DNA of 16,771 nt from JBLHKS01 sp047620505 (GCA_047620505.1 JBLHKS010000151.1:1-16771), one strand, 5' to 3'; counted from the stretch's first letter, positions 1-8,775 are shown. Translations and numbers: made by a program. Notes: generated by a model not told the origin, from the sequence alone.

Positions 1-2047
1 TTGCCGGAAAGCTCAATTCATCACGATGCGCGAGTTCCAGCCGGTCGTCCTCGCCGTCGAAATACACCGCTTTGCGCCCGCCTATCGCGCGAATCGACGG
101 TTGCGCTTCGGCCAGCTTTTGCGTCAGCCCGCCCCATGACTCGACCTTGCTCGCGTCAGCAGCTAACGATTGAATGTCAGCGTGGAGCACGAGCCCGTTG
201 GCGGAAACCGACTCCGCCGGAGCGACTTTGACGAGATCGAGCCTCGTTGCGACACCCGCAGACGTGGGCCGAACTTCACTGCTGAGCCGCCGAGCGACGT
301 ATCGTGAAATGAGTTCGACTCTGGCGGTGGCGGCGAGATTGATGGCTCGGTCAGGGTCCTGCGTCACAAGCGGTTCGAGCGCGAACCAATTCATCAGCGG
401 AAGGTTGTGATCGTCTCGGTCGCCTTCGTGTTTTGTCAGGTTCTCAAGAATCGGCCAACTCTGGTTCGGGGAAAGTCGCTGCGCGGCGGAGGCGAGGTAG
501 AGCCTGACGACCGGGGAGGGATCGTTTTTCGCCAAATCGGCAAACTCATCGGTGGAGCCATCGCCATATTCCGTCAAAAGCTGGATCGCCCAAGCGCGGA
601 CATATTCATCTTCGTGGCTTAGATAATCGATTAACGGCTTGTCGTCGAGCGCACCGGTTACCCAGAGCGTCCACAGCGCCCGCAATTTGTTTGGGGTGGG
701 CAATTCCGGCTGAGTCATCGCCGTTACGAGCGTTTCGAGCACGTCCTCATCGACTCCCCGACCGTTTCTCTCCTGCAGTATTCGGCGAGCTTGCCGGGAA
801 TGCCATTCATTGCTCGCATGTATCGCCAAGTTGGCCAGTTCCAGATCGCTCTTTTCAGACAGATCGAAAGGCGGGTTCTTCGCCTCCCCATAACTCAGTC
901 GCCAGAGCCTTCCGGTCTCGCCGTGAATCACTTTGCGCCCACAGATATCGGCGTCGTGCCAATCGAGCACGTAGATCGAACCATCCGGGCCTAACTCCAT
1001 GTTGAAACCGAGCCACTGGTTGTCGTTAGCCATGCAGAAGTCGTCGCCGTGCGCTCCGCTGAAGCCTGAACCCTTGCGGCTGATGATATCGGTCAGCACC
1101 CCATGCTGATGGATGTTGCACATGAAAAGCCGCCCGCGGTATTCCTCCGGAAACTGGTCGGCAAGATAGAAACGGGCGCCGCCATGCGCCGAGGCGTGCT
1201 TGTGATCGGCGATCGTTTTGATGTCGTCATAAATATGCGGATTGAAGTGTTGCCCGGCCTGCCGGTGATAACGCCCTCCCTGAATCATGTGCCAAAGATG
1301 CGGGATCACGCAGGCGGTCTCAAAGAGCTGACCATGCTCGTTGAAATCCATGCCCCAAGGATTGCTGGTGCCCCATGCGAACACCTCGAACTTCTGGGTC
1401 TTCGGGTGGAAACGCCAGACGCCCGCATTGATGGGCACACGTTCCTCGTCAGGCGCTCCGGGCGCTCCTACCCGAGAATGTGTGAAAACTCCCTGAAGGC
1501 CGTAGAGCCATCCGTCAGGGCCCCAGATGAAACTGTTGAGCGTCTCATGCCGGTCCTGTCGCCCCCATCCGTCGAGAAGAATTTCAGGCTCGCCATCCGG
1601 GATATCGTCTTTGTTGCGATCCGGGATGAAGAGCAGATTCGGAGGCGAGCCGACGTAGATCCCGCCGAACCCAAAGGCGATCCCTGTCGGGAAAAACAGC
1701 CGATCGCGGAAGAGGGTTTTCTTGTCCATTCGCCCATCGCCATCGGTATCTTCGAGGATGACGATGCGCCCCATCGGACCTTGGTCGAAGGTGTCCGAGC
1801 CGCGCGTTTCGTAGTTGAGATTTTCGCAAAGCCAGACACGCCCACGGTCATCGAACGTGAAGGCAAATGGCTGCACAATCTCCGGCTCGGCAGCAAATGG
1901 AACAACCTTGAAGCCCTCAGGGACGGTCATTTTGGCGATCGCTTCTGGTGGTGTCAGGAAATTGACGCCGGGGGAAAGCGGCCCGTCTTGGGCGAAAAGC
2001 GGGGAGGGGATCGCGAGAGCGAAGATGAGGAGGGATTTGTAATTCAC
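1..2047 (-). CDS. PVC-type membrane-bound dehydrogenase with HEAT region and start of a lectin-like domain (3' end outside window)
   Basis: Reading the minus strand from a GTG at 2047 gives 682 codons with no stop before the window edge, so the C-terminus is missing. Residues 1-20 are a signal peptide ending at LFAQ. Residues about 43-420 match the PVC putative membrane-bound dehydrogenase domain (TIGR02604-like, a beta-propeller related to sorbosone/PQQ glucose dehydrogenases): PEGFKVVPFAAEPEIVQP, the calcium-site-like DTDGDG at 101-106, and ELGPDGSIYVLDWHD near 355. Residues about 440-560 are helical HEAT-like repeats (HEDEYVRAWAIQLL). From about 618 (GLVLHADIQS, then AVYFDGEDDRLEL) a concanavalin A-like/LamG domain seems to begin. 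Relatives often end in a CxxCH haem domain, which would lie outside. No ATG fits, and upstream in-frame codons offer no better start. It lies 22 bp after the esterase gene, so it is probably the last visible gene of the operon. The product should act outside the cytoplasm; substrate unknown. Confidence 0.85.
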   Translation of the reverse strand, partial: MNYKSLLIFALAIPSPLFAQDGPLSPGVNFLTPPEAIAKMTVPEGFKVVPFAAEPEIVQPFAFTFDDRGRVWLCENLNYETRGSDTFDQGPMGRIVILEDTDGDGRMDKKTLFRDRLFFPTGIAFGFGGIYVGSPPNLLFIPDRNKDDIPDGEPEILLDGWGRQDRHETLNSFIWGPDGWLYGLQGVFTHSRVGAPGAPDEERVPINAGVWRFHPKTQKFEVFAWGTSNPWGMDFNEHGQLFETACVIPHLWHMIQGGRYHRQAGQHFNPHIYDDIKTIADHKHASAHGGARFYLADQFPEEYRGRLFMCNIHQHGVLTDIISRKGSGFSGAHGDDFCMANDNQWLGFNMELGPDGSIYVLDWHDADICGRKVIHGETGRLWRLSYGEAKNPPFDLSEKSDLELANLAIHASNEWHSRQARRILQERNGRGVDEDVLETLVTAMTQPELPTPNKLRALWTLWVTGALDDKPLIDYLSHEDEYVRAWAIQLLTEYGDGSTDEFADLAKNDPSPVVRLYLASAAQRLSPNQSWPILENLTKHEGDRDDHNLPLMNWFALEPLVTQDPDRAINLAATARVELISRYVARRLSSEVRPTSAGVATRLDLVKVAPAESVSANGLVLHADIQSLAADASKVESWGGLTQKLAEAQPSIRAIGGRKAVYFDGEDDRLELAHRDELSFPA

Positions 2048-2069
2048 GATGAGGTGTGGCGGTCGGGAG

Positions 2070-3365
2070 TTATTTGCTTTTGATGCGAAGTGTCACCGGC
2101 TCGCCCGTGATCTTTAGCCCTGCAATCGCGATGAGCCCCTGCCCATCCACCGCACCCTCGCCTTTGGAATCGCTGAAAGTCCACTCGAAGGCGGTGCCCG
2201 GCTTGAGTTGAAATTCTTGCAGCCGGCGCAGGGTCACATCGGCGCTCGCTTCGTTGGGAATCTCGAATGTCGTTTTCAGGTCCTTGGCGGAAACGAGGAA
2301 CAGTTCCGTTTCAAATTGATCCGCGGTGTCGATCACGTTTCTCCAACGAAAGAAGGCGTTGACCTGCCCGGAGGCCGCGTTCTTGAGATCGTCGGGCCAC
2401 GGAAGCTTGGAGTTATTCGAGGCGTTCGTGAATACGGCGTAGGCTTCGTTCCTTTTGATTCCTAACCAGTCGAACGAGTCGATGAGATCGTTGACCTCCA
2501 TGATTTTGGCCGAATTATTCGCATGACCGAACGGCCCCCAATAAAGATAGAGCGCGTATTTGCGGTCGTTCATTGCTTGCGCAAAACGATCGTGGCCGGC
2601 GGACCAGCCGTCGTTCTGTCCGGAGTAGTCGATGCAGACGGGTGGCTCGGGCAGGGTCACGTTTCCGGGGACAGATTGCGGCGGGAAATACATGCGATTC
2701 GAGACGTGCTCGATCCCTGCAGGCACGTTGGCTTTGATCGCGGCGAAGACATCACCGTGGCGCATTCCAATGCCGAGCGTGCCGCTTCCGCCCATCGAAT
2801 TTCCTGACAGATACACACGATTCGGGTCGATCTCGTAGGTTTTCATGACCCAAGCGACCGTGTCCATCACCCGCTTCTCCACCGGCATCGGATCGCCGCC
2901 CGAATTTTTGCTGGTTAGCCCTTTATCTCTCAGATGCATGCCGCCCCACCACCAGTCGCCTTTGTTTTTGCGACAGTCGACGTAGAGCGCGAAGTGATCG
3001 TCCGGCGCGCGATAGATGTCGTGATTGCCGACCGTTTTGGTGCAGTTCACGCAGGAAAACACGTCGTGACCCGCGGAATGCAGCACGACATAGAGCGGCG
3101 CGTTTTTGCGGGCGGCCGTCGGATGCACCACGATGAAGGTGTCCTGCTGCGGCGCCGCGTAACCCCATTCCGGCTTAACCCCGTGGTGGAAGGTTTCCAT
3201 CGCGCGGCCGTTGATGGTCGGCTCTCCGGCTTCGTCTTTCGTCGGCACCCACTCCTCGGCGTGCAGCGAGAGCGCGGCCAGAAGAAACAAGGTGATGGAT
3301 TTGATTGTCATGAGATTTTTTACCGGCTTCATCGGATTCACAGTCGCAGAGAATTCCGGCGCCAT
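2070..3365 (-). CDS. Secreted alpha/beta-hydrolase, PHB-depolymerase/feruloyl-esterase-like
   Basis: The 431-residue product has an alpha/beta-hydrolase core. With the start at 3365, the likely triad is Ser190 in GNSMGG, Asp252 in SGQNDGW and His281 in FGHANN. The core resembles the polyhydroxybutyrate depolymerase/LpqC and feruloyl esterase group, so an ester bond in a polymer or plant-type substrate is a reasonable guess, but the substrate is unknown. CVNC at 105-108 and Cys131 could form disulfides. Residues from about 335 form a separate beta-rich tail of unknown role. The start is ambiguous. ATG 3365 overlaps the stop of the upstream DUF1552 gene (TGATG), which favours translational coupling. 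ATG 3332 or ATG 3311 would give a more typical signal peptide (MTIKSITLFLLAALSLHA). None has a clear Shine-Dalgarno. It lies in the module A operon and is followed 22 bp later by the dehydrogenase. Confidence 0.82.
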   Translation of the reverse strand: MAPEFSATVNPMKPVKNLMTIKSITLFLLAALSLHAEEWVPTKDEAGEPTINGRAMETFHHGVKPEWGYAAPQQDTFIVVHPTAARKNAPLYVVLHSAGHDVFSCVNCTKTVGNHDIYRAPDDHFALYVDCRKNKGDWWWGGMHLRDKGLTSKNSGGDPMPVEKRVMDTVAWVMKTYEIDPNRVYLSGNSMGGSGTLGIGMRHGDVFAAIKANVPAGIEHVSNRMYFPPQSVPGNVTLPEPPVCIDYSGQNDGWSAGHDRFAQAMNDRKYALYLYWGPFGHANNSAKIMEVNDLIDSFDWLGIKRNEAYAVFTNASNNSKLPWPDDLKNAASGQVNAFFRWRNVIDTADQFETELFLVSAKDLKTTFEIPNEASADVTLRRLQEFQLKPGTAFEWTFSDSKGEGAVDGQGLIAIAGLKITGEPVTLRIKSK

Positions 3366-4714
3366 CAGGCCAATTCCTTCACGCTGCCGCTCGCCAGACC
3401 TCCTTGGAAATTCTCGGGCTCCGGCATGCCGATTCGCTCGACAACGGTTTTCCAGACGTTGGCCACCGGCATGTCTTGTTGCACGAGATGCCCCTGATGC
3501 TTGACACCGAGGGCCGAGCCACCGCAGAGAATGAGCGGAAGGTGCTTCGAATCATGCGCGTTAGGACCGCCGTTGGTCGTCGCCCAAGCGGCGATCGTGT
3601 TGTCGAGCAGCGTTCCGGCGCCTTCCTTTACGCCCTTGAGCTTTCCGAGAAAGTAAGCCCACTCCTCAAGGTAAAGCGCGTCCAGTCTTTGCCACATCGC
3701 GATCTTTTCGTCTTCTTGAGCATTGTGTGTGATCGTGTGCAAATCCCACGCGCTCTTGGTTTTGTAGCCATAACATTTGCCCTCATCCCCTTCGGAGCGC
3801 GGAATGTAGCTGACCGCGCGGGTGCTGTCGGTCTCGAACGCGAGCGCGATCATGTCGAACATCATTCGGGTGTATTCCGAGTAGCCCTGTCCGTCGTTCG
3901 CGATGCGGTCACGCGGCGAGCCTTGGCCATAGTCAGGACGAGGAATGCTCGGCTTAGGTCGGTCGATCCATTCGCCCTCGACTTTGATGCGCTCTTCCAA
4001 ATCACGGATGCTCGTAAAATATTGGTCCAAGCGCGCGCGGTCAGCCGTGCCCACCTGTTTCTGAAGCGCGGCAGCCTGCTCCTTGATCGAATCCAACAAA
4101 CTCGCACGTTGCGCCATTGCCTCCTTCGCCGCAGCGATTGAGTTGTTATCTTCGCTGCCGAAAAGTTTCTCGAAAAGCACTTCGGGCCGGTTCTCGGGCG
4201 TGATTGGCGTGTGGTTTTTGCTCCACGAAAGCGTCGTCGGAAATGGCCCGCCAAAACCCGTCTGACGCACCATGCCGAGGACGAGCGAGGGAAAACGCGT
4301 CGCACTGCCGTGATGCATCGCAAGCTGTTGATCGACCGACGTTAGCGTCTTCGCGTTGCTCACCGTGTTGACGCCGGTTAGCAGACAACAGCAGCTGCCG
4401 TGGCCGCCGGTGAAGCATGTCAATTCCGTCATCAGCGTGCAATCGTCCTTGTAAGGAGCGAGGGACGCGAGCGAAGGCGTTAGGGTGTAGTTTTTGCCCG
4501 TGTCAGGCGGTGTGAACCCGTTGATCTCGGCGCCGAGTCCCCAGTAGGTAAACATCGCCCGCCGTGGGATTTCATTGGCGGCGATCGAACCCGCGGTGCT
4601 GATGGATTCCGCGTTCTCGCTCATCACTTCGAGCCAAGGGAGGGCCACGGTAGCGCCGAGGCCTTTTAAGAGGGTGCGGCGCGCCATCCTCCAGCGTTTC
4701 GTTTGAATGTTCAT
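3365..4714 (-). CDS. DUF1552 protein A, Tat-exported
   Basis: This 449-residue protein belongs to the DUF1552 family, typically about 430-460 residues and abundant in Planctomycetota, Verrucomicrobiota and Myxococcota. The N-terminus has a twin-arginine signal (ARRTLLKG, Arg12-Arg13, then a hydrophobic ATVALPWLEV), implying export of a folded, possibly cofactor-containing protein. Family features visible are SVDQQLA near 126, a long helical segment at about 190-245 (MAQRASLLDSIKEQAAAL, LEERIK) and the C-terminal HLPLILCGGSALG-VKHQGHL block. Residues 108-110 are three consecutive cysteines after a histidine (HGSCCC), which protein B lacks. The gene starts three bases after the stop of the DUF1592 gene (TAG-CTC-ATG), and its own stop overlaps the next start, so the two are almost certainly cotranslated and likely functional partners. 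The biochemical role of DUF1552 is not known to me. Confidence 0.88.
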   Translation of the reverse strand: MNIQTKRWRMARRTLLKGLGATVALPWLEVMSENAESISTAGSIAANEIPRRAMFTYWGLGAEINGFTPPDTGKNYTLTPSLASLAPYKDDCTLMTELTCFTGGHGSCCCLLTGVNTVSNAKTLTSVDQQLAMHHGSATRFPSLVLGMVRQTGFGGPFPTTLSWSKNHTPITPENRPEVLFEKLFGSEDNNSIAAAKEAMAQRASLLDSIKEQAAALQKQVGTADRARLDQYFTSIRDLEERIKVEGEWIDRPKPSIPRPDYGQGSPRDRIANDGQGYSEYTRMMFDMIALAFETDSTRAVSYIPRSEGDEGKCYGYKTKSAWDLHTITHNAQEDEKIAMWQRLDALYLEEWAYFLGKLKGVKEGAGTLLDNTIAAWATTNGGPNAHDSKHLPLILCGGSALGVKHQGHLVQQDMPVANVWKTVVERIGMPEPENFQGGLASGSVKELA

Positions 4715-4717
4715 GAG

Positions 4718-7483
4718 CTATTTAGTTTGGAAGAATTCGGACGCGATGGTCGCTTGGATTAGTTCTTGGAGACGATACTCGTGCTCGGCGGCGTGAGCAG
4801 AAATTTGGTCAACTGTGAGATGATCAGCATATCCAATGGGGCGGCCTAGAGCATAACACAGAAGCTTTTCGGTGAAGCCTTTCACGAACCTCTCCTTCTC
4901 GGCGAGCAACGCTGCTTTGAATTCTTGCAGGGATTTAAATTCCGCGCCGTTCGGCAATTTACCGCTCACATCGAGTTCGGGCGAATTGTTGTCGCCGCGC
5001 ATGTCTTCGCCGTTCTGACGCTCGCGCCACATGCCGATCGCGTCGTAGTTTTCCAAGGCCATTCCAAATGGATCCACGCGAGTGTGGCAGCTGGCGCAGT
5101 TCTCGGAGGTGCGGTGCTCATCGAGACGCTCGCGCACGGTGCGCTGCATCCTATCCTTAATCGCCGGGAGGTCGCCTGCGTTCGGCGGCGGGGGCGAGAC
5201 GTGCTGATTCCAGAGCGCGTCGAGCACCCACGTCGCACGGCGAACCGGAAGCGTCCGCGTGCCGTCGGAGAGATACGTCAGGATGCCTGACATGCCCAGA
5301 ACTCCACCGCGCCGACCGTCAGCAGCTGCTGGCACTGACACGCGGCGGAACTCGTCGCCGTTGACACCCTCGATCTCGTAGTGCCGCGCCATCCGCTCGT
5401 CGATGACTAGGAAATCGCTGTCGATAAAATCGGTGATCGGAAGATTTTGCCTCAGCACTTCGTTGCAGAACTCCAACGGCTCCCGCTTCGAGCTGTCACG
5501 GAGAGCATCGTCGTAATCCCGGTAGAAATTGCGATTCGGAGGAGTGCCGTTATCGAAATTGCGCACCCCGAGCCATTGCCCCGCGAAGTTGCGAACGAAC
5601 TCCCAAGCCTTCGGATCAGCGATCATCCGTTTCACCTGCGCGCGCACCACTTCGGGGTCGCGTAGCTTATTTTCGCCCGCCAAGCGATATAACTCTTCGT
5701 CCGGCGCACTGCTCCACAACAAATACGACAACCGACTGGCGAACTGCCAATCATCGACGCGCTGTGGGCCGTCGTTAGGCTTCGGTTCAGTGACCACCTT
5801 GGTGGGGATCGCTTCGCTGCCGAGATACAGAAACTTAGGTGAGCAAAGCACGTTCTTCACGCCTTCTCGCACTGCCAGCTCGAACGTCAGACCGAGGTCG
5901 GCGCGCGTTTGAACCGTCCAGTTCACGACCCGATCCAGTTCCTCAGGCGAAACGTTTCGGCGGTAGGCCAAGGGCAGGAACTTCGCGAAAATCTCGCGCA
6001 TGTAACCATCGTCCTCGCGCTCTTCACCGTCGGAAAACAGCGCCTGCCGTCCCTTCGGCGGCCAATCGACGATCGGCCCTTCCCATTCCATTTCGCCAAT
6101 CCAAAGTCGCGGTCGCTTGGCGATATCGAGCTTCGGATCCCAGATCCAATAAGGCCCCTCAAATGTCCTACGACTCTCGGTAGCCTTCGCGATCGTTTCC
6201 TCAAGCTCCTTTTTCTTCGCTTCAACTTCTTCGGCCGGTTTCTTCTCCTGTTTCGCCCTCGCGATCTCGCCGCCGACGATCACCTGCTTCCATTGGACAT
6301 CCCAATAAGCCGGATCCGCGATGCACGGCTGTTTCCGGTCGCCGAAGTCCCAAGTCAGACGCCAATCGCGAGTCATCCCCGGCGGGCCCATCTCCAAATA
6401 CATCATGAACTCGTATTCCTTTGGCGCATCGAGCGGCGCGTCGATCACCACGCTCTGCACGTTTTCGATCGGACTGCCCAATGCGTATTGCGACACGAGC
6501 CGCACCTCCTTCAACACTTCCTCGTCCTCGCCTTTGAAGGCCCCGGCTTGAACCCGAATCCGGTACCAGCCATCGCGAGTCACGCCCCGCTTGGCCCAGT
6601 CCACATTATAGAAGCGGAGCTGAGCGAGGTATTCGAACCCACCGTTCTTCAACGTCCAATCATACGGTCCGTGCGGAACGTAACGCCGATCCTTAGATCC
6701 CCATTGATCGAAATTAGGCTGCGGGATCCAAGCGAGCGGCTGGGTTAACCCGGCGACTTCCGACGGAATGCTGGTCTCGATAAACTCCCCCGCATCATCC
6801 TCATAGGCGGTCTGGAGACCGTGGACGTAGCGGTCATCGATACCGTCGTAAGTGAATTGCTGAACCTCCGGCTGCTCGTGAAAGACCGCTTCGTCGAGCA
6901 CCAGATCCGCCACTGTCATGTACTGAGCAAGCTGGCTTTCATCCATGAACAACCCCGCTGAGCCTCGATCAAAACCGCCAACCTTCCCATCGGCCGGAAG
7001 CTCCTTTTCAATACGGCGCGCGAAATTTTCATCCAGAGAAAACAGATCACGCACAGTGTTCGCATACTCCGCGCGGTTCATCCGGCGCATCGCCACGCGT
7101 CCCCCCGCGCCCTGCGCCGCCTTCGTCGTCTCCTCCAGTTTTTGCGCCACCCACGAGGCGACCTCGAAGGCCTCCTTGGCATCAGGCCGCGGCTTTTTCT
7201 CAGGCGGCATCTCGCCTGAGTTGATCTTGTTCATCACCTCATGCCACCGTCCCGCGGTATCCCCGGCGGTGAAATCTGCGGTTAGCAAATCGATGCGAAA
7301 CCCGGCGCGCGCCGTGTCCGCATCGTGACAGTCCATGCAGTGCGTCGCGATAAACGCGCTCGCGGATTCCGGTAACTCAGCTGCCCAAGCGTTCGGGACG
7401 AATCCAAGCGCCAAGAACGCCACCGCCCTAAGAAAGAGCTGCGAGCGGCGTGGAAACTGACGTTGATTGAGGTTGATCGGCAT
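4718..7483 (-). CDS. DUF1592 family di-haem-type cytochrome protein A (PSCyt1-PSD3-PSD5-PSD4-PSCyt3-PSD2)
   Basis: Translated from ATG 7483, the product has 921 residues. I chose this start because it gives a good signal peptide (MPINLNQ..., hydrophobic core LFLRAVAFLALGF, cleavage near NAWA). The frame stays open to 7792, but that would put a long charged tail before the signal and overlap the divergent gene. Domains in family order are: PSCyt1 haem site CMDCH at 49-53; PSD3/DUF1587 at about 131-195 (RRMNRAEYANTVRDLF); a beta-rich middle region at 210-400; PSD5/DUF1595 at about 492-552; PSD4/DUF1592 at about 577-705 (FASRLSYLLWSSAPDEEL); PSCyt3/DUF1588 with CASCH at 796-800; PSD2/DUF1585 at about 842-917. 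Residues 405-439 form a Lys/Glu-rich probable coiled coil absent from protein B. It likely acts as an extracytoplasmic haem protein with the DUF1552 partner encoded 3 bp downstream. First gene of module A. Confidence 0.9.
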   Translation of the reverse strand: MPINLNQRQFPRRSQLFLRAVAFLALGFVPNAWAAELPESASAFIATHCMDCHDADTARAGFRIDLLTADFTAGDTAGRWHEVMNKINSGEMPPEKKPRPDAKEAFEVASWVAQKLEETTKAAQGAGGRVAMRRMNRAEYANTVRDLFSLDENFARRIEKELPADGKVGGFDRGSAGLFMDESQLAQYMTVADLVLDEAVFHEQPEVQQFTYDGIDDRYVHGLQTAYEDDAGEFIETSIPSEVAGLTQPLAWIPQPNFDQWGSKDRRYVPHGPYDWTLKNGGFEYLAQLRFYNVDWAKRGVTRDGWYRIRVQAGAFKGEDEEVLKEVRLVSQYALGSPIENVQSVVIDAPLDAPKEYEFMMYLEMGPPGMTRDWRLTWDFGDRKQPCIADPAYWDVQWKQVIVGGEIARAKQEKKPAEEVEAKKKELEETIAKATESRRTFEGPYWIWDPKLDIAKRPRLWIGEMEWEGPIVDWPPKGRQALFSDGEEREDDGYMREIFAKFLPLAYRRNVSPEELDRVVNWTVQTRADLGLTFELAVREGVKNVLCSPKFLYLGSEAIPTKVVTEPKPNDGPQRVDDWQFASRLSYLLWSSAPDEELYRLAGENKLRDPEVVRAQVKRMIADPKAWEFVRNFAGQWLGVRNFDNGTPPNRNFYRDYDDALRDSSKREPLEFCNEVLRQNLPITDFIDSDFLVIDERMARHYEIEGVNGDEFRRVSVPAAADGRRGGVLGMSGILTYLSDGTRTLPVRRATWVLDALWNQHVSPPPPNAGDLPAIKDRMQRTVRERLDEHRTSENCASCHTRVDPFGMALENYDAIGMWRERQNGEDMRGDNNSPELDVSGKLPNGAEFKSLQEFKAALLAEKERFVKGFTEKLLCYALGRPIGYADHLTVDQISAHAAEHEYRLQELIQATIASEFFQTK

Positions 7484-7627
7484 CACAAAAAGAGAGTCCA
7501 ACGATGACATCTCCGGCGAATCCAGCCGCGACAAAGACTGTGTGAAATCCGACACCTTGGCGAGCGAATCGCGATATTCCAATCGGTTGTGATTGGCGTT
7601 GAGAAATTCAGAGCTATCAGTCGCCTC
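7484..7627. promoter_or_regulatory. Divergent intergenic region with an 18-bp inverted repeat
   Basis: This 144-bp gap lies between the start codons of the DUF1592 A gene (minus) and the serine hydrolase (plus), so it must carry both promoters. It holds a perfect inverted repeat, CCAATC-ggttgt-GATTGG (7579-7596), 31 bases upstream of the hydrolase ATG, a position where a regulator could act on that gene. The 8-bp palindrome ATCGCGAT lies just before it at 7568-7575. I could not identify convincing -35/-10 boxes on either strand. The region is presumed regulatory from its position, and the repeat is only a candidate operator. Confidence 0.45.
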
Positions 7628-8734
7628 ATGAAATACCTCGGCGTTTTTACACTTCTCCTCGTTGCCGCAACCGGCGGCGGTCTGGCGGCCGACACGGCGC
7701 TGCCACGCAGTTCCCCCGAGGAGCAGGGCATATCTTCGGCGGCGATTCGCGCGTTCATCGAGGCTGCGGACGAGCAGATCGATACCCTGCATAGTTTTAT
7801 GTTAGTGCGCCACGGGCATGTCATCGCGGAGGCTTGGTGGAAGCCGGAGACGGCAGACAAACGCCATATCATGTGGTCGCTGAGCAAGAGCTACAACGCC
7901 ACGGCTGTCGGGATCGCTGCCGAAGAAGGCAAGCTCAGTCTGGACGACCCGGTGCTGAAATTCTTTCCTGACGAGGCCCCGGAAAATCCATCCGACAATC
8001 TCAAAGCGATGCGGGTGCGCGATCTGCTCACGATGAGCGGCGGGCACGACGTGGAGCCGAAGTTCAATCTCGAACTGGGACCATCGGTGAAGGACTTCCT
8101 CGCCCATCCGGTCACGCACAAGCCCGGAACCTACTTCCGCTACAACACCCCGGGTAGCTACACCCTTTCAGCCATCGTCACCAAGGCCACTGGCGAGACC
8201 GTCCTCGATTATCTGAAGCCGCGTCTATTCGATCCGCTCGGCATCAGAAATCCCGAATGGGGAGCCACCGCCGAGGGATACAACCTTGGCGGCTACGGCC
8301 TCTTCATCCGCACCGAGGACATCGCGAAGTTCGGCCAGCTTTATCTGCAAAAAGGCAAATGGAACGGCCAGCAGCTGCTGCTCGAAACGTGGATCGAAGA
8401 GGCCACCCAAAAGCAGGTCGACAATGACAAAGCGCCCAGCGGCAGGACCGCTGACTGGAGCCAAGGCTACGGCTTTCAGTTCTGGCGTTGCCAGCACAAC
8501 GCATACCGCGGCGACGGTCGCGATGGTCAGATCTGTCTGGTGATGCCCGATCAGGACGTCGTGATTGCCATCACCGCGAAGACTGGTCAGATGCAGACCG
8601 AACTGGACCTCGTCTGGGAAAAGCTTCTGCCTGCTTTCGCCAAAAAGCCTCTCCCGGCCAATCTCCCTGAGCACGCCAAGCTACAGCACGCGGCCGCTAA
8701 ACTCGTCGCCCATCCTGCAAAGAATGAAAAGTAG
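7628..8734 (+). CDS. Secreted serine hydrolase, beta-lactamase/class C-like family (S12)
   Basis: Translated from ATG 7628, the product has 368 residues with a signal peptide (MKYLGVFTLLLVAATGGGLA, cleavage near Ala-Ala-Asp). A GTG at 7589 would add 13 residues in front of the signal and is less likely. The SxxK motif is Ser84-Leu-Ser-Lys87 (WSLSKSYN), with Ser84 the expected nucleophile and Lys87 the general base. The second motif is Tyr172 in FRYNTPGSY. The block SLDDPVLKFFPDE and the late ITAKTG (315-320, the usual K/H-T/S-G position) also fit the family. Such proteins are usually esterases, D-aminopeptidases or transesterases rather than true beta-lactamases, and the substrate here is unknown. 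It diverges from module A. A decayed partial copy of its 3' end lies at 9894-10075, showing that a second paralogue once existed here. Confidence 0.88.
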   Translation: MKYLGVFTLLLVAATGGGLAADTALPRSSPEEQGISSAAIRAFIEAADEQIDTLHSFMLVRHGHVIAEAWWKPETADKRHIMWSLSKSYNATAVGIAAEEGKLSLDDPVLKFFPDEAPENPSDNLKAMRVRDLLTMSGGHDVEPKFNLELGPSVKDFLAHPVTHKPGTYFRYNTPGSYTLSAIVTKATGETVLDYLKPRLFDPLGIRNPEWGATAEGYNLGGYGLFIRTEDIAKFGQLYLQKGKWNGQQLLLETWIEEATQKQVDNDKAPSGRTADWSQGYGFQFWRCQHNAYRGDGRDGQICLVMPDQDVVIAITAKTGQMQTELDLVWEKLLPAFAKKPLPANLPEHAKLQHAAAKLVAHPAKNEK

Positions 8735-8775
8735 ATTGCTAACTTGCGCGCTCGACACAACCTTGATGCCAAAAG

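Noticed and set aside
1103..2083. A 326-codon open frame on the plus strand
   Set aside because: It lies antisense to the dehydrogenase gene, whose frame gives clear family motifs. The plus-strand translation shows no domain and is a by-product of GC-rich codon use.
5909..6748. A 279-codon open frame on the plus strand
   Set aside because: It lies entirely antisense to the DUF1592 A gene, which has both CxxCH sites and all expected domains.
7484..7792. N-terminal extension of DUF1592 A by 103 codons
   Set aside because: The extension would run through the divergent promoter region into the serine hydrolase gene and place a long charged tail before a good signal peptide.
8735..8775. Terminal repeats or a target duplication flanking the unknown gene
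   Set aside because: Comparing the bases after 8734 with those after 9880 gives no match beyond a few bases, so no transposon ends can be claimed.
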